Part shown: positions 36,516-45,803 of the stretch, in pieces
Position numbering within the stretch: the stretch's first letter is position 1
How the letters are laid out: each line of letters starts with the position of its first letter
Assembly (NCBI RefSeq): GCF_900240385.1
Contig: NZ_OEQH01000004.1
Span: 186,001-250,000, forward strand
Direction: 5' to 3'
Origin: Clostridium minihomine
GTDB lineage: Bacteria > Bacillota > Clostridia > Oscillospirales > Acutalibacteraceae
Length of the DNA: 64,000 nt
The notes under the pieces: model-generated
Database searches by the model: none
The model's input: only the letters and a program-made list of their open reading frames with translations
Told to the model about the DNA's origin: nothing
Translations under genes and position numbers: made by a program

Positions 36516-37730
36516 TTAGGTACGGTAATCTCCGTTTATTTTGACATAATCATACGTCAAGTCACATCCATAAGCTGTGGCACAAGCCTCACCGTCATGT
36601 AAGGTAACGTTGATATTAATTTCCTGTTCGCTGAGAATCTTTTTCGCCAAATCTTCATCAAACGGAATACCTGCGCCATTCCGGCAAACAGACAGCAAGC
36701 CTGCCGAAGAAGAAAAATCCAAATCCACCCGGTGGATGTCGGTAGTCACCGGCGCATATCCAATGGCACACAGCACGCGCCCCCAGTTGGCATCTGCACC
36801 AAACATGGCTGTTTTGACCAAGCTGGAGCAGATAACGCTTTTGGCAACTATTCGGGCACTTGGGTCATCCTTCGCTCCGTTTACATGACAGACCAGCAGT
36901 TTGGTGGCTCCCTCGCCGTCCTTTGCAATCATTCGCGCCAAAGCGGTGCAAACTTCTTTCAGACCCTCCACAAACAGGGAAAATCCTTCTGCGGAAATCT
37001 CGCCTTTTTCTTCTTTGCCAGAGGCAAGAATCGCCACCATATCATTGGTGGAGGTATCTCCGTCCACACTGACCATGTTAAAGGTATCCTGCACTGCCAA
37101 AGCCAAGGCGCGGGATAAATCCTGCGGAGAAATCTTCGCATCGGTGGTCAGAAAGCCCAGCATGGTGGCCATGTTGGGGTGAATCATGCCGGATCCCTTG
37201 GCAATTCCGCCGATGACAAATTCCACGCCGTTACCGGTTACTTTCAAAGCAACCTGTTTTTTGGCCAAATCAGTGGTCATAATCGCTTCGGCCGCCGCAT
37301 CAGATCCCGTGTGCGAAAGCTGTTTGACCAGATGGGGCATACCAGATTGAATTGGCTCAATGGGCAGCGTCTGCCCAATGACGCCCGTGGAGGCAACGAT
37401 GACGTTTTCCGCCGGAATCCCCAATGCCTGACCGGCTATTTGGCACATTTGCATGGCTTTTTCTTCCCCGTCGGCATTGCAGGTGTTGGCATTGCCGCTG
37501 TTGCAAATCATGGCCTGAGCCACCCCGTCAGAAATGTTCTGTTTTGTCACCTGAATCGGGGCACCTTTCACCAGATTTTGGGTATATGCCGCTGCCGCCG
37601 CACAGGGTGTTTCACTGAAAATCATTGCCAAGTCACTTTTTGTTTTGTTTTTTCGAATCCCACAGTAAACACCTGCGGCCAAAAAACCTTTTGCAGCGGT
37701 TACTCCGCCTTCGATCCATTCCAATGCCAT
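36516..37730 (-). CDS. argJ: Bifunctional glutamate N-acetyltransferase/ornithine acetyltransferase
   Basis: The 404-residue proenzyme cleaves itself before the Thr of HPNMATMLGF (about residues 186-195) to give two subunits. It recycles the acetyl group from N-acetylornithine to glutamate; the cyclic route means argE is not needed. 24 bases follow argC. Confidence 0.96.
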   Translation of the reverse strand: MALEWIEGGVTAAKGFLAAGVYCGIRKNKTKSDLAMIFSETPCAAAAAYTQNLVKGAPIQVTKQNISDGVAQAMICNSGNANTCNADGEEKAMQMCQIAGQALGIPAENVIVASTGVIGQTLPIEPIQSGMPHLVKQLSHTGSDAAAEAIMTTDLAKKQVALKVTGNGVEFVIGGIAKGSGMIHPNMATMLGFLTTDAKISPQDLSRALALAVQDTFNMVSVDGDTSTNDMVAILASGKEEKGEISAEGFSLFVEGLKEVCTALARMIAKDGEGATKLLVCHVNGAKDDPSARIVAKSVICSSLVKTAMFGADANWGRVLCAIGYAPVTTDIHRVDLDFSSSAGLLSVCRNGAGIPFDEDLAKKILSEQEININVTLHDGEACATAYGCDLTYDYVKINGDYRT

Positions 37731-37754
37731 CGATATTCCCCCTCACTGTCTGCC

Positions 37755-38789
37755 CTAAAACGCCGGCGGCATCATCATCAGCCCGTCGGTCTCTTCTAAT
37801 CCAAATACCAGATTCATATTCTGAACGGCCTGCCCCGCCGCTCCCTTAACCATATTGTCAATGGCAGATATGGCAATCAGCTTCCCGTTTTGGGAATCCA
37901 CATGCAGCGATATGTCACAGAAATTGGAATACCTTACATTTTTAATATCTGCGCAAGCCCCTTTGGGCAGCAGGCGCACAAAAGGTTCGTTTTCATACAT
38001 TGCCTGATATGCTTCCCGCAGCTGGTGTTCCGTTACGCCCGGTTTTAAATCCGCATAACAGGTCGCCAGAATCCCCCGGTTTACCGGAAGAATATACGGC
38101 ACAAAAGTGATTGGAATCTTTTGGCCCGCCAAATGGGCCAATGTTTGTTCCATTTCCGGCGTGTGCCGATGATTTGCCACCTTATAGGCGGTAAATCCCT
38201 CGTTTACATCGGCAAAGTGAGTGTCCTGCGTGGGCTTTCTGCCGGAACCCGTGACGCCGGATTTGCAGTCGGCTATCACACCGTTGAGTTTCATCAGCGA
38301 ACCCTTAATTGCCGGGGCCAGTGCCAGCGGCACTGCCGTGGTATAACAACCGGGGTTTGCCACCAGCTTTTTGCCCCGAATTTGATCCCGAAACAGTTCC
38401 GGCAAGCCATAGGCCGCCTGACTGTGCAGTTCTTTGCTTAAAAATCCCCCGCCATACCACCGGGCATAAACCTCTTCGTCCTCCAGGCGAAAATCCGCCC
38501 CCAGATCAATAAAGACCTTGCCCTTCTCCTGACAACTTTGAGCCAGTTCCTGCGACAACCCATGAGGAAGTGCCGCAAATATCACATCGCTTTTCTCGAT
38601 GACCTCTTCCTGATCGGTACAGGTCAAATCGCACCGTCCCAAATAAGCCGGATAAACCTCACTGAGCGCCTGACCGGTAAAGCTGACAGAACTGATGGCT
38701 GAAATCTGCACCCCGGGGTGCGCCAGCAGCAAGCGAACCAGCTCTGCCCCTGCGTAACCTGTGGCACCGATGACCCCTGCCTGTATCAT
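37755..38789 (-). CDS. argC: N-acetyl-gamma-glutamyl-phosphate reductase
   Basis: The 344-residue NADPH-dependent reductase has the Rossmann start GVIGATGYAGAELVRLL and the catalytic Cys in ANPGCYTTAV. ATG at 38787-38789 with AGGAGG 7 bases upstream; the open frame extends 16 codons further. It follows argH by 58 bases. Confidence 0.96.
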   Translation of the reverse strand: MIQAGVIGATGYAGAELVRLLLAHPGVQISAISSVSFTGQALSEVYPAYLGRCDLTCTDQEEVIEKSDVIFAALPHGLSQELAQSCQEKGKVFIDLGADFRLEDEEVYARWYGGGFLSKELHSQAAYGLPELFRDQIRGKKLVANPGCYTTAVPLALAPAIKGSLMKLNGVIADCKSGVTGSGRKPTQDTHFADVNEGFTAYKVANHRHTPEMEQTLAHLAGQKIPITFVPYILPVNRGILATCYADLKPGVTEHQLREAYQAMYENEPFVRLLPKGACADIKNVRYSNFCDISLHVDSQNGKLIAISAIDNMVKGAAGQAVQNMNLVFGLEETDGLMMMPPAF

Positions 38790-38847
38790 GACACATTCCT
38801 CCTTATTGTTTTTGCCGCTTCCTGCCCAAACCGGCACACTTACCCTT

Positions 38848-40224
38848 TTATTTATTTTTTAATAGCTCTAAAATCCGATTGGCCTGTGCCTGCACATTTT
38901 CTGGTGCAGGTGCGCCTATTACTTTGCGCCCCGCCACACAGGCTTCCAGTGAAATTGCCTGATAGACGCCCTCGTCAAAAGAGGGGCAGGCGTTTTGATA
39001 TTCCAAAAGGGGCAAGCTTTCCAGCGTTTCGCCCTGAGCAATGCACTGAGCCACCAAAGCGCCCGTAATTTTATAAGCATCCCGGAAAGGCAGCCCTTTG
39101 CCCACCAAATAGTCGGCGCAGTCTGTGGCATTAATGAAACCCTTGGCCGCCGCCGCCCGCATATTTTCAGGCAATACCCGCATGGTTTCGATCATCGGAA
39201 TAAAGGGGGTCAAGCAAAGCTTTAAAGTATCCACTGCATCAAAAATAGCTTCCTTATCCTCCTGCATATCCTTGTTATAGGCCAAAGGCAAGCCTTTGAG
39301 CATCGAGAGAAGCGCCATCAAATCACCGAACACCCGCCCCGATTTACCACGAACCAACTCTGCAATGTCCGGGTTTTTCTTTTGGGGCATAATGCTGGAC
39401 CCGGTGGAAAAGGCATCATCCAGTTCCACGAACTTAAATTCCCAAGAGCACCACAAAATAATTTCCTCGGAAAAGCGAGAAAGATGAACCATCGAAAGCG
39501 AAACGGCTGCCGCCAGCTCAACGCAGAAATCTCGGTCGGCCACCGCGTCCAGACTGTTCTGGCTCACTGCCGAAAAGCCCAAAAGCCGGGCAGTTAGTTC
39601 CCTGTCCAGCGGATAGGTGGTGCCTGCCAGAGCACCGGAACCAAGGGGGAGCACATCCATGCGCTTTGCTGCGTCGCCGATGCGCTCCACATCCCGCAAA
39701 AACATCTCTGCATACGCCAAAAGGTGATGGCCGAAGGTGATGGGCTGTGCCCGCTGCAAATGGGTATAGCCGGGCATGACATCACCACTGTGTTTTTTCG
39801 CCTTTTGGCACAAAACCTCAATCAGCGTTCTGAGCTGTTCCTGCAAAGTAACACATTCCTTTTTTAGGTAACAGCGCAGATCCAGCGCCACCTGATCGTT
39901 CCGGCTGCGGGCGGTGTGCAGCCGTTTGCCCGCATCGCCCACCCGGGCTGTCAATTCACCTTCCACAAAGGTGTGAATATCTTCTGCATTGGGATCAATG
40001 GCCAAAGCGCCGCTTTGGATCTCTTCCCATATCTTTTGAAGACCGTCGCAGATGGTTTCGGCCTCTTTTTTGTCAATAATCCCACAAGCACCCAGCATGG
40101 TTGCGTGGGCGATGCTTCCCTCAATATCCTCTTTTGCCATCCGGCTGTCGAAAGAGATTGAGGAGTTAAAATCGTTGGTTTTTGCGTCTACTTCCTTTTG
40201 GAACCGTCCAGCCCAAAGCTTCAC
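38848..40224 (-). CDS. argH: Argininosuccinate lyase
   Basis: The 458-residue enzyme splits argininosuccinate to arginine and fumarate. The fumarase-superfamily signature GSSIMPQKKNPD (about 277-288) and the opening KLWAGRFQKEVDA are present. The start is a GTG at 40222-40224 with GGAGG 8 bases upstream. argG lies 235 bases away on the same strand, with no clear terminator between. Confidence 0.97.
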   Translation of the reverse strand: MKLWAGRFQKEVDAKTNDFNSSISFDSRMAKEDIEGSIAHATMLGACGIIDKKEAETICDGLQKIWEEIQSGALAIDPNAEDIHTFVEGELTARVGDAGKRLHTARSRNDQVALDLRCYLKKECVTLQEQLRTLIEVLCQKAKKHSGDVMPGYTHLQRAQPITFGHHLLAYAEMFLRDVERIGDAAKRMDVLPLGSGALAGTTYPLDRELTARLLGFSAVSQNSLDAVADRDFCVELAAAVSLSMVHLSRFSEEIILWCSWEFKFVELDDAFSTGSSIMPQKKNPDIAELVRGKSGRVFGDLMALLSMLKGLPLAYNKDMQEDKEAIFDAVDTLKLCLTPFIPMIETMRVLPENMRAAAAKGFINATDCADYLVGKGLPFRDAYKITGALVAQCIAQGETLESLPLLEYQNACPSFDEGVYQAISLEACVAGRKVIGAPAPENVQAQANRILELLKNK

Positions 40225-40459
40225 TATCTATTCCTCCGTTACTTTTATCGTGCTTTACATCCTTAAACAATTCAAATCTAAACATTTCAAATGACTCTGC
40301 AAACCGGAAACATCACTTGGTTCAAACCATGTGATTATCTGCGGCACCCCAACCACTTTTTTGCCGCAAATAAGTGAGGGGTGATTTTCCGGGGAAAAAC
40401 AGACGGGGGCGAACAAAATTCGTCCGCCTCCCGCCCAATTCCTTGCCAAACCGGCAGGA

Positions 40460-41680
40460 TTATCCTTTTCTTTTCTGTGCCAGAACTTTCATCGGCAGGC
40501 CGAACAGATTGATAAATCCGGTGGCATCCGCCTGATTGTATACCTGATCTTCGCTGAATGTGGCAATCTCATCGTCATACAAGGAATAAGGAGAAGTTAC
40601 GCCGGCATCTATGATGTTGCCCTTATAGAGCTTCAGCTTTACATCGCCGGTCACATACTGCTGGGTGCTGTCCACAAAAGCGGAAAGCGCCTGACGCAGG
40701 GGGGTAAACCACTGGCCGTAGTATACCATCTCGGCAAATTTGAGTCCCACACCTTGTTTATAGTGATAGGTGTCCCGGTCAAGGCAAAGTTCTTCCAGCT
40801 TGTTGTGTGCGTGATACAAAATCGCACCGCCGGGGGTTTCATAAACGCCCCTGGACTTCATACCCACCAAACGGTTTTCCACTAAATCTACAATACCAAT
40901 GCCGTTTTTGCCGCCCAACTCATTGAGCTTTTGAATCAAAGCGATGCCGTCCAACGCTTCGCCGTCTAGTTTTACCGGAATACCCTGCTCAAACGAAAGG
41001 GTAATATAAGTGGGCTCGTCAGGCGCCTGTTGGGGGGATACGCCCAACTCCAAAAATCCGGGGGTATTGTATTTCGGTTCGTTGGCCGGATCTTCCAGAT
41101 CCAAACCTTCGTGGGACAAATGCCACAGGTTTTTATCTTTGGAGTAGCTGGTCTCTTTGGTAAAGCTAAGCGGAATGTTATGGGACTCTGCGTACTCGAT
41201 TTCTTCTTCTCTTGATTTGATGTCCCAGGTTCTCCAAGGGGCAATCACGGTCATTTCGGGTGCCAACGCCTTGATGGTCAGCTCAAAGCGAACCTGATCG
41301 TTGCCCTTGCCGGTGCAGCCGTGGCAGATGGCATCCGCACCCTCCGCCTGGGCAATTTCCACCAGCCGTTTTGCAATGATGGGGCGGGCAAAAGAAGTGC
41401 CCAGCAAATATTTATTTTCATAGACCGCACCCGCTTTCAGGGTGGGCCAAATGTAATCTTCGACAAAAGTTTTTTTCAGATCCGCAATGTACAGTTTTGC
41501 AGCACCGCTTTTTTGTGCTTTTTCTTCCAGACCAGAAAGTTCCCCGTCACCTTGACCCACATCTGCGGCAACAGCGATGATTTCACATCCCTCGTAATTT
41601 TCTTTCAGCCAGGGGATGATAACCGATGTATCTAAGCCGCCGGAATACGCCAGCACAATTTTTTTGATTTGCTTTGCCAT
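40460..41680 (-). CDS. argG: Argininosuccinate synthase
   Basis: The 406-residue enzyme joins citrulline and aspartate with ATP. The pyrophosphatase motif [11 protein letters not shown] is near the N-terminus, and the [12 protein letters not shown] region binds citrulline. ATG at 41678-41680 ([14 protein letters not shown]) behind AAAAGGAG. First gene of the arginine cluster, preceded by a promoter carrying ARG-box-like sites. Confidence 0.97.
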   Translation of the reverse strand: MAKQIKKIVLAYSGGLDTSVIIPWLKENYEGCEIIAVAADVGQGDGELSGLEEKAQKSGAAKLYIADLKKTFVEDYIWPTLKAGAVYENKYLLGTSFARPIIAKRLVEIAQAEGADAICHGCTGKGNDQVRFELTIKALAPEMTVIAPWRTWDIKSREEEIEYAESHNIPLSFTKETSYSKDKNLWHLSHEGLDLEDPANEPKYNTPGFLELGVSPQQAPDEPTYITLSFEQGIPVKLDGEALDGIALIQKLNELGGKNGIGIVDLVENRLVGMKSRGVYETPGGAILYHAHNKLEELCLDRDTYHYKQGVGLKFAEMVYYGQWFTPLRQALSAFVDSTQQYVTGDVKLKLYKGNIIDAGVTSPYSLYDDEIATFSEDQVYNQADATGFINLFGLPMKVLAQKRKG

Positions 41681-41735
41681 AATCAGCACTCCTTTTTCCG
41701 TTAAATCTTATTTCTGAACCAAATCTACATGTTTA

Positions 41736-41785
41736 ATTATACGCTTAATATTCAAAAAATCAACCCCAAATTGCATAATTATTCA
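41736..41785 (-). promoter_or_regulatory. argG promoter with ARG-box-like operators
   Basis: Minus-strand -35 TTGATT (41758-41763), 16-base spacer and perfect -10 TATAAT (41736-41741). TGAATAATTATGCA (41772-41785) resembles the ArgR/AhrC box (TGAATNNNNATTCA-like), and a weaker copy TGAATATTAAGCG overlaps the spacer. This fits arginine repression; argR is not in the window. Confidence 0.7.
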
Positions 41786-41989
41786 ACTTATCTATTCCAA
41801 ACAAAGATTTTAATGAAAATAGGCACGCTTTAAGATAGAATGAATAATTCGCTTGATTCAGGGGTTTCCGCAAAATCTGCTTGCAATTTTTTACTAAGGT
41901 AGGTATCATAAAACAAAAATGCGGTGTGTTTTCCACCAAGGGATCAAATAGGGAGGAAAACCGGGCTTTTGAAAGGTGGAAAAAGGAAT

Positions 41990-42493
41990 ATGTTAGAAAA
42001 AATCAGGCCGGAAGACTTGACTCTGAATCCGTTTACCCTAATCGGTAAGGAATGGATGCTAATAAGCGCAGGAACCGAACAAAAATATAACATGATGACT
42101 GCCAGTTGGGGCGGATTGGGTGTATTCTGGGGCAAAAATGTATCCCATGCATACATTCGCCCGCAGCGGTATACGCTGGAATTTGTGGACAGCCAGGAAT
42201 ATTATGCCCTAAATTTCTTTGGAGAAGAACACAAAAAAACGCTGGCCTATTGCGGTGCAAATTCCGGCCGGGATGTCGACAAGGCAAAAGAAACCGGGCT
42301 GACCCCGGCTTTTGATGCAAAAGCACCTTATTTTAAAGAAGCAAAGCTGGTACTAATCTGCAAAAAGCTGCACAAGCAGCCGCTTGACCCCGCCGGCTTT
42401 ATCGATCCCTCACTGGATGAAAAATGGTATCCGGAAAAAGATTACCATGAACTGTTTGTGGGAGAAATTGTAGAAGTGCTGCAACAAAAATAA
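41990..42493 (+). CDS. Flavin reductase family protein
   Basis: The 167-residue protein belongs to the FMN-binding split-barrel flavin reductase group (AGTEQKYNMMTASWGGLGVF start, ending GEIVEVLQQK). Such proteins reduce FMN with NAD(P)H for partner enzymes or act in anaerobic redox chemistry; no partner is adjacent. The ATG at 41990 follows GGTGGAAAAAGGAAT. A decayed copy of its last 30 codons lies at 44285-44373. It is monocistronic and ends at a strong terminator. Confidence 0.85.
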   Translation: MLEKIRPEDLTLNPFTLIGKEWMLISAGTEQKYNMMTASWGGLGVFWGKNVSHAYIRPQRYTLEFVDSQEYYALNFFGEEHKKTLAYCGANSGRDVDKAKETGLTPAFDAKAPYFKEAKLVLICKKLHKQPLDPAGFIDPSLDEKWYPEKDYHELFVGEIVEVLQQK

Positions 42494-42527
42494 TTGGGAG
42501 CAGTGCGTTACTTCACAGAAATATCAA

Positions 42528-42561
42528 AAAGGGAATGGGACAAAATTGTCCCATTCCCTTT
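42528..42561 (+). terminator. Bidirectional terminator after the flavin reductase gene
   Basis: Perfect 14-bp stem AAAGGGAATGGGAC/GTCCCATTCCCTTT with a six-base AAAATT loop, followed by TTTTTG on the plus strand. On the minus strand it also serves the convergent XRE-DUF1232 gene. Confidence 0.85.
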
Positions 42562-42587
42562 TTTGCGTAATTTGGGTCAGGTGCGGC

Positions 42588-43280
42588 CTAGGGGCTGTTT
42601 TGAGCAAATAAATGCGGCAAGCGTTTTAAGGCAAGGTTAATGGCAATCGTATCGTCTAAAAAACCAAGCGGAAACGCATAGTCCGGAATAATATCGGCAG
42701 ACAGAATGAAATACAGCAGCACGCTCCCTAAAACAGCCTTTTCCTGCACACCGGCCGTTTCCCCCAGAAACAACCGATAAAACTCATGTAAATAATCCAC
42801 CATATAACCCGTTCCATTGATGGATTTTACTTTTCGGTGGAATTGGCTGATGATCATTTCTTTTCCCTCTTCTGTTTTTGCATATCCCTCATATTTTTTC
42901 AGTTGCTGTTCCACTTCGTCTACTACTGTATAAATATTGATATCAAAGTGAAACAGGATACTTTGGATGGTGTCTAAGATAAAAGACACATTCTCATTCA
43001 TCGGCTGTGTTCCAATGGCTCCGCCAGCCAGCAGCAATTGCTCCATAGGGATCCCCAGCGCCGTGGAAAACGCTTGCAAATGATAAATCTGAGCCGGCTG
43101 TTTTCCGTTGATAATTCGGGATATGCTGGCGGTACATACCCCGCTTTCCCGGCTGAGCTGCCTCATCGAGCAATCTTGCTCTGCCATTCTCTGCCTCAAA
43201 AATTCCCCCAGAGCAGGGAGATCGTTTTGGGGCGGTGTGTCTGCCGCACCCAAAGCCTTGCCCTGCTTTTGATTTGACAT
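42588..43280 (-). CDS. XRE-type HTH protein fused to a DUF1232-like membrane domain
   Basis: The 230-residue protein has an XRE HTH near its N-terminus (about 28-82; CSMRQLSRESGVCTASISRI then INGKQPAQ) and a C-terminal segment ADIIPDYAFPLGFLDDTIAI (about 198-217), which matches the DUF1232/YkvA membrane motif. The combination suggests a DNA-binding regulator tethered to, or sensing, the membrane (inference). Gene targets are unknown. Confidence 0.75.
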   Translation of the reverse strand: MSNQKQGKALGAADTPPQNDLPALGEFLRQRMAEQDCSMRQLSRESGVCTASISRIINGKQPAQIYHLQAFSTALGIPMEQLLLAGGAIGTQPMNENVSFILDTIQSILFHFDINIYTVVDEVEQQLKKYEGYAKTEEGKEMIISQFHRKVKSINGTGYMVDYLHEFYRLFLGETAGVQEKAVLGSVLLYFILSADIIPDYAFPLGFLDDTIAINLALKRLPHLFAQNSP

Positions 43281-43596
43281 GGATTCCCCCTCCTATTCTT
43301 TTTTCTGAACGTTCGCTGACAGACGGATTTTTTATTGTATTCCCACTGCGAATCAATTTTCTTCACTTTTGGTGATAAACCGGCTTATCTTGGCAGCGAA
43401 TCTACATCAAAGCCCCCTTACCACAAGTATATTCACCCCACATTCCATTGTCGCAGAAAACGCAACAGTGTTGCGAAAAACAAGCAACCGTTCCCGATTG
43501 TTGTAACAGGATTGCTTTGTTTGAAATAAAATAAGGTATGTGCGCTCCCATTTTACAGCGTATGCAAATCTTAATGAGGAATAGGAAGGTTTTTTC

Positions 43597-44238
43597 ATGT
43601 CACTTGCATTTTCTTTATTGATTGAGGCAGCTCTTCTGGCTTCCGTGCTTTCTCTGGATGCATTTACAGCCGGGTTTGCTTACGGAAGCCAAAAAATAAA
43701 AACACCGTTTTTATCGGTGTTGATTATCAGTGTAATTTGCAGCGGCAGTCTTGGCATCGCTTTATTTGCAGGCTCTATGGTAAAATCTTATCTGCCGGAT
43801 CGGCTGACCGTATCCATTTCATTTATCATCTTGTTTGCCATTGGCCTCATCAAGCTGCTGGACAGCATCACCAAGTCTATCATCGATAAATACAGCAATA
43901 TCAAAAAAGAAATCACCGGCTCTTTTTTTCATTTCAAATTTATTTTAAGCTTATATGCCGCTCCGGAAAAAGCCGATTTGGACAATTCCAATAGTATTTC
44001 ATCTACCGAAGCCGTTTTGCTGGCCCTTTCCCTTTCTCTGGACGGAATCGGCGTCGGCTTGGGGGCAGGCCTAGCAAGTGTAAACATATGGGCAGTTTTT
44101 CTGTGGTCGTTTATCACGAACGCCGCTTTTCTTGTGTTGGGATATTTTCTGGGCAACAAGGCTGCACAAAAAATGCCCTTTAATATCTCTTGGCTCAGCG
44201 GGGTTGTACTGATGGGCCTGGCATTTTCCAGATTATAA
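43597..44238 (+). CDS. ytaF: Sporulation membrane protein YtaF
   Basis: The 213-residue protein has about six TM segments in two repeats, each with a conserved Asp-bearing motif (SLDAFTAGFAYG and LSLDGIGVGLGAG). This is the MntP/YtaF superfamily; YtaF forms are linked to sporulation and possibly to metal movement. Start ATG with AGGAAGG 8 bases upstream. The upstream 316-base gap (43281-43596) has no gene that I can see. Confidence 0.85.
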   Translation: MSLAFSLLIEAALLASVLSLDAFTAGFAYGSQKIKTPFLSVLIISVICSGSLGIALFAGSMVKSYLPDRLTVSISFIILFAIGLIKLLDSITKSIIDKYSNIKKEITGSFFHFKFILSLYAAPEKADLDNSNSISSTEAVLLALSLSLDGIGVGLGAGLASVNIWAVFLWSFITNAAFLVLGYFLGNKAAQKMPFNISWLSGVVLMGLAFSRL

Positions 44239-44284
44239 AGAAACCCTTCCGCCCGGCGTTGATTGACCGCCAACATTTAATCCA

Positions 44285-44373
44285 TCCGGATTTATTGATC
44301 CCACACTGGAGGATCAATGGCATCACGAAATGTTTGCAGGATAAATGGTAGAAGTTTTGCAAAAGAAATTATT
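44285..44373 (+). pseudogene. Remnant of a flavin reductase gene 3' end
   Basis: Translating from 44285 gives SGFIDPTLEDQWHHEMFAG, a stop, then MVEVLQKK. That aligns with the end of the intact gene at 41990-42493 (AGFIDPSLDEKWYPEKDYHE and LFVGEIVEVLQQK), minus six residues and with one stop. DNA identity persists in blocks. It is probably all that is left of a second copy lost by deletion around ytaF. Confidence 0.8.
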
Positions 44374-44384
44374 TTATCTCTCAA

Positions 44385-44413
44385 AAAGCCTCCAGCCGAT
44401 GGCCGGAGGCTTT
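44385..44413 (+). terminator. Terminator downstream of ytaF
   Basis: Stem AAAGCCTCC/GGAGGCTTT with an 11-base loop followed by TTTCG on the plus strand; it ends the ytaF transcript and the pseudogene remnant. Confidence 0.75.
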
Positions 44414-44449
44414 CGTTTCACATTTTAGTGGAGAGACTTGTATTCCTAT

Positions 44450-44471
44450 GGTAATATAGATCTATATTACC
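44450..44471. promoter_or_regulatory. Perfect 22-bp palindrome before the DUF4261-type gene
   Basis: The 22 bases are a perfect inverted repeat centred on AGATCT, AT-rich arms GTAATATAGA/TCTATATTAC within. It lies 84 bases upstream of the next ATG and is not followed by a T tract, so an operator is likelier than a terminator. Confidence 0.5.
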
Positions 44472-44554
44472 TTATTTCCATTATTTGGTTGACACACTAA
44501 GATCCTCTGGAATTTTAAAAATTCAAAATACGCAAAAGGAAGGAACCCACCTTT

Positions 44555-45424
44555 ATGATTAAAAACGGTGACTCATTTGTTGAAAAATGGCACTCAGTGT
44601 ATTTCTTTATCCCGCTATTTGAATCCCCTGCAAAAATTCCGCCTTTGGACATCTTTTGCGATGCGCTTTCCAAAAAATTCGGAAAAATAACTCCGTTGGC
44701 AGAGAACCCGAAAATGCCCAGCGAACCATCTGATTTGACCGGATTTTTATTGGAGGATCACCCAGCATACTATCAAAAAGAGGATCAATGGGTTCCTACC
44801 CAACTAATTCTATACGGGCCGGATGAATTTGATCAGGATCTGTGGAACGAGCAGATAACCGCCCAATTTTGGAACATCCCCGACAAGGCGGAGTTCTTGT
44901 CCCGCTGCAACTATTCCATTATGGCCAGCAACATGCTTGCGGCCAATCTTCCCATTACAGAAGGGTTTCAAATTATTGCGGATTACGCAGACCTGATTTT
45001 GGATTTATTCCCGGACTGCATCGGCATCTACTGGCCACACAGTCAGCGGCTTGTTACGCGAGAAGCTTTTCAAAATTCACAATGGAGTTCAAAAGAGCTT
45101 CACTTTCTGGATGGAGGAGTGAATGTGCGCTTTTTCAATATCGCCCAGACAGGCGAGATGCTTTTTGATACACTGGGGCTTACTCCGATTGGGCTGCCGG
45201 ATTTGCAGTGCCATTGCAAAGATCTGGAACCAAATCATGTTGTGGGCTTTTTATATAATTTGGCTGCCTATCTGTACCGAAGCGGCGATATTATAGAGGA
45301 CGGCAACACGGTAGAAGGAATTGACGGCGAAAAATGGCTCTGCCAGAGAGAAGACGCCCTTGCCACGCCTGTGCGCATGGTGCTGGATATCAATGCAGGA
45401 AAATATGCAGGTGGAAATCGATAA
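44555..45424 (+). CDS. DUF4261-like protein of unknown function
   Basis: The 289-residue soluble protein shows the DUF4261-type C-terminus with LGLPDLQCHCKDL, YNLAAYLYRSGDIIEDGNTV and the closing VRMVLDINAGKYAGG. The N-terminal half (about 1-150) is acidic with no signal or TM segment. Function is unknown. Ribosome site GGAAGGA 11 bases upstream. It is monocistronic, between a palindrome and a strong terminator. Confidence 0.75.
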   Translation: MIKNGDSFVEKWHSVYFFIPLFESPAKIPPLDIFCDALSKKFGKITPLAENPKMPSEPSDLTGFLLEDHPAYYQKEDQWVPTQLILYGPDEFDQDLWNEQITAQFWNIPDKAEFLSRCNYSIMASNMLAANLPITEGFQIIADYADLILDLFPDCIGIYWPHSQRLVTREAFQNSQWSSKELHFLDGGVNVRFFNIAQTGEMLFDTLGLTPIGLPDLQCHCKDLEPNHVVGFLYNLAAYLYRSGDIIEDGNTVEGIDGEKWLCQREDALATPVRMVLDINAGKYAGGNR

Positions 45425-45458
45425 ATAAAAAACTTTTTCAGCTGATGGTGAATGGTAT

Positions 45459-45496
45459 AAAGATAGGCGACACGGGTTTTCGTGTCGCCTATCTTT
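45459..45496 (+). terminator. Terminator after the DUF4261-type gene
   Basis: A perfect 16-bp stem AAAGATAGGCGACACG and its complement with a six-base loop, followed by TTGTT. A closely related hairpin lies at 55948-55988. Confidence 0.8.
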
Positions 45497-45803
45497 TGTT
45501 ATATACTGAAAATAAGAAATGATATTGCCCCTTTGCCTTTTCTGTCAAGACAGAGCTAATCCATTTCTGTGCGTTCTTATTTCTCCTATGCTGCGATTCC
45601 ACGACTGCGATCCGAATCCTTTGGCCTGTCACTCGTCTTTCCACCATTTTTCGTCACCGGGGAATACCATTACAGCCGGACGATCACCACGGCCGTCATA
45701 TCCAAAGGTACGGCTGCTCTGCTCTTTTCCTGTCAGAAAGAGGTTTTTCTTATTAGATTTTTCCTTTGTTGTTTTTTAGAAAAAGATTCTTCTTCCCTCT
45801 ACC

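Noticed and set aside
42528-42561. Operator reading of the 14-bp palindrome after the flavin reductase gene
   Set aside because: The AAAATT loop, the T tract and its place between convergent genes make a bidirectional terminator the better call.
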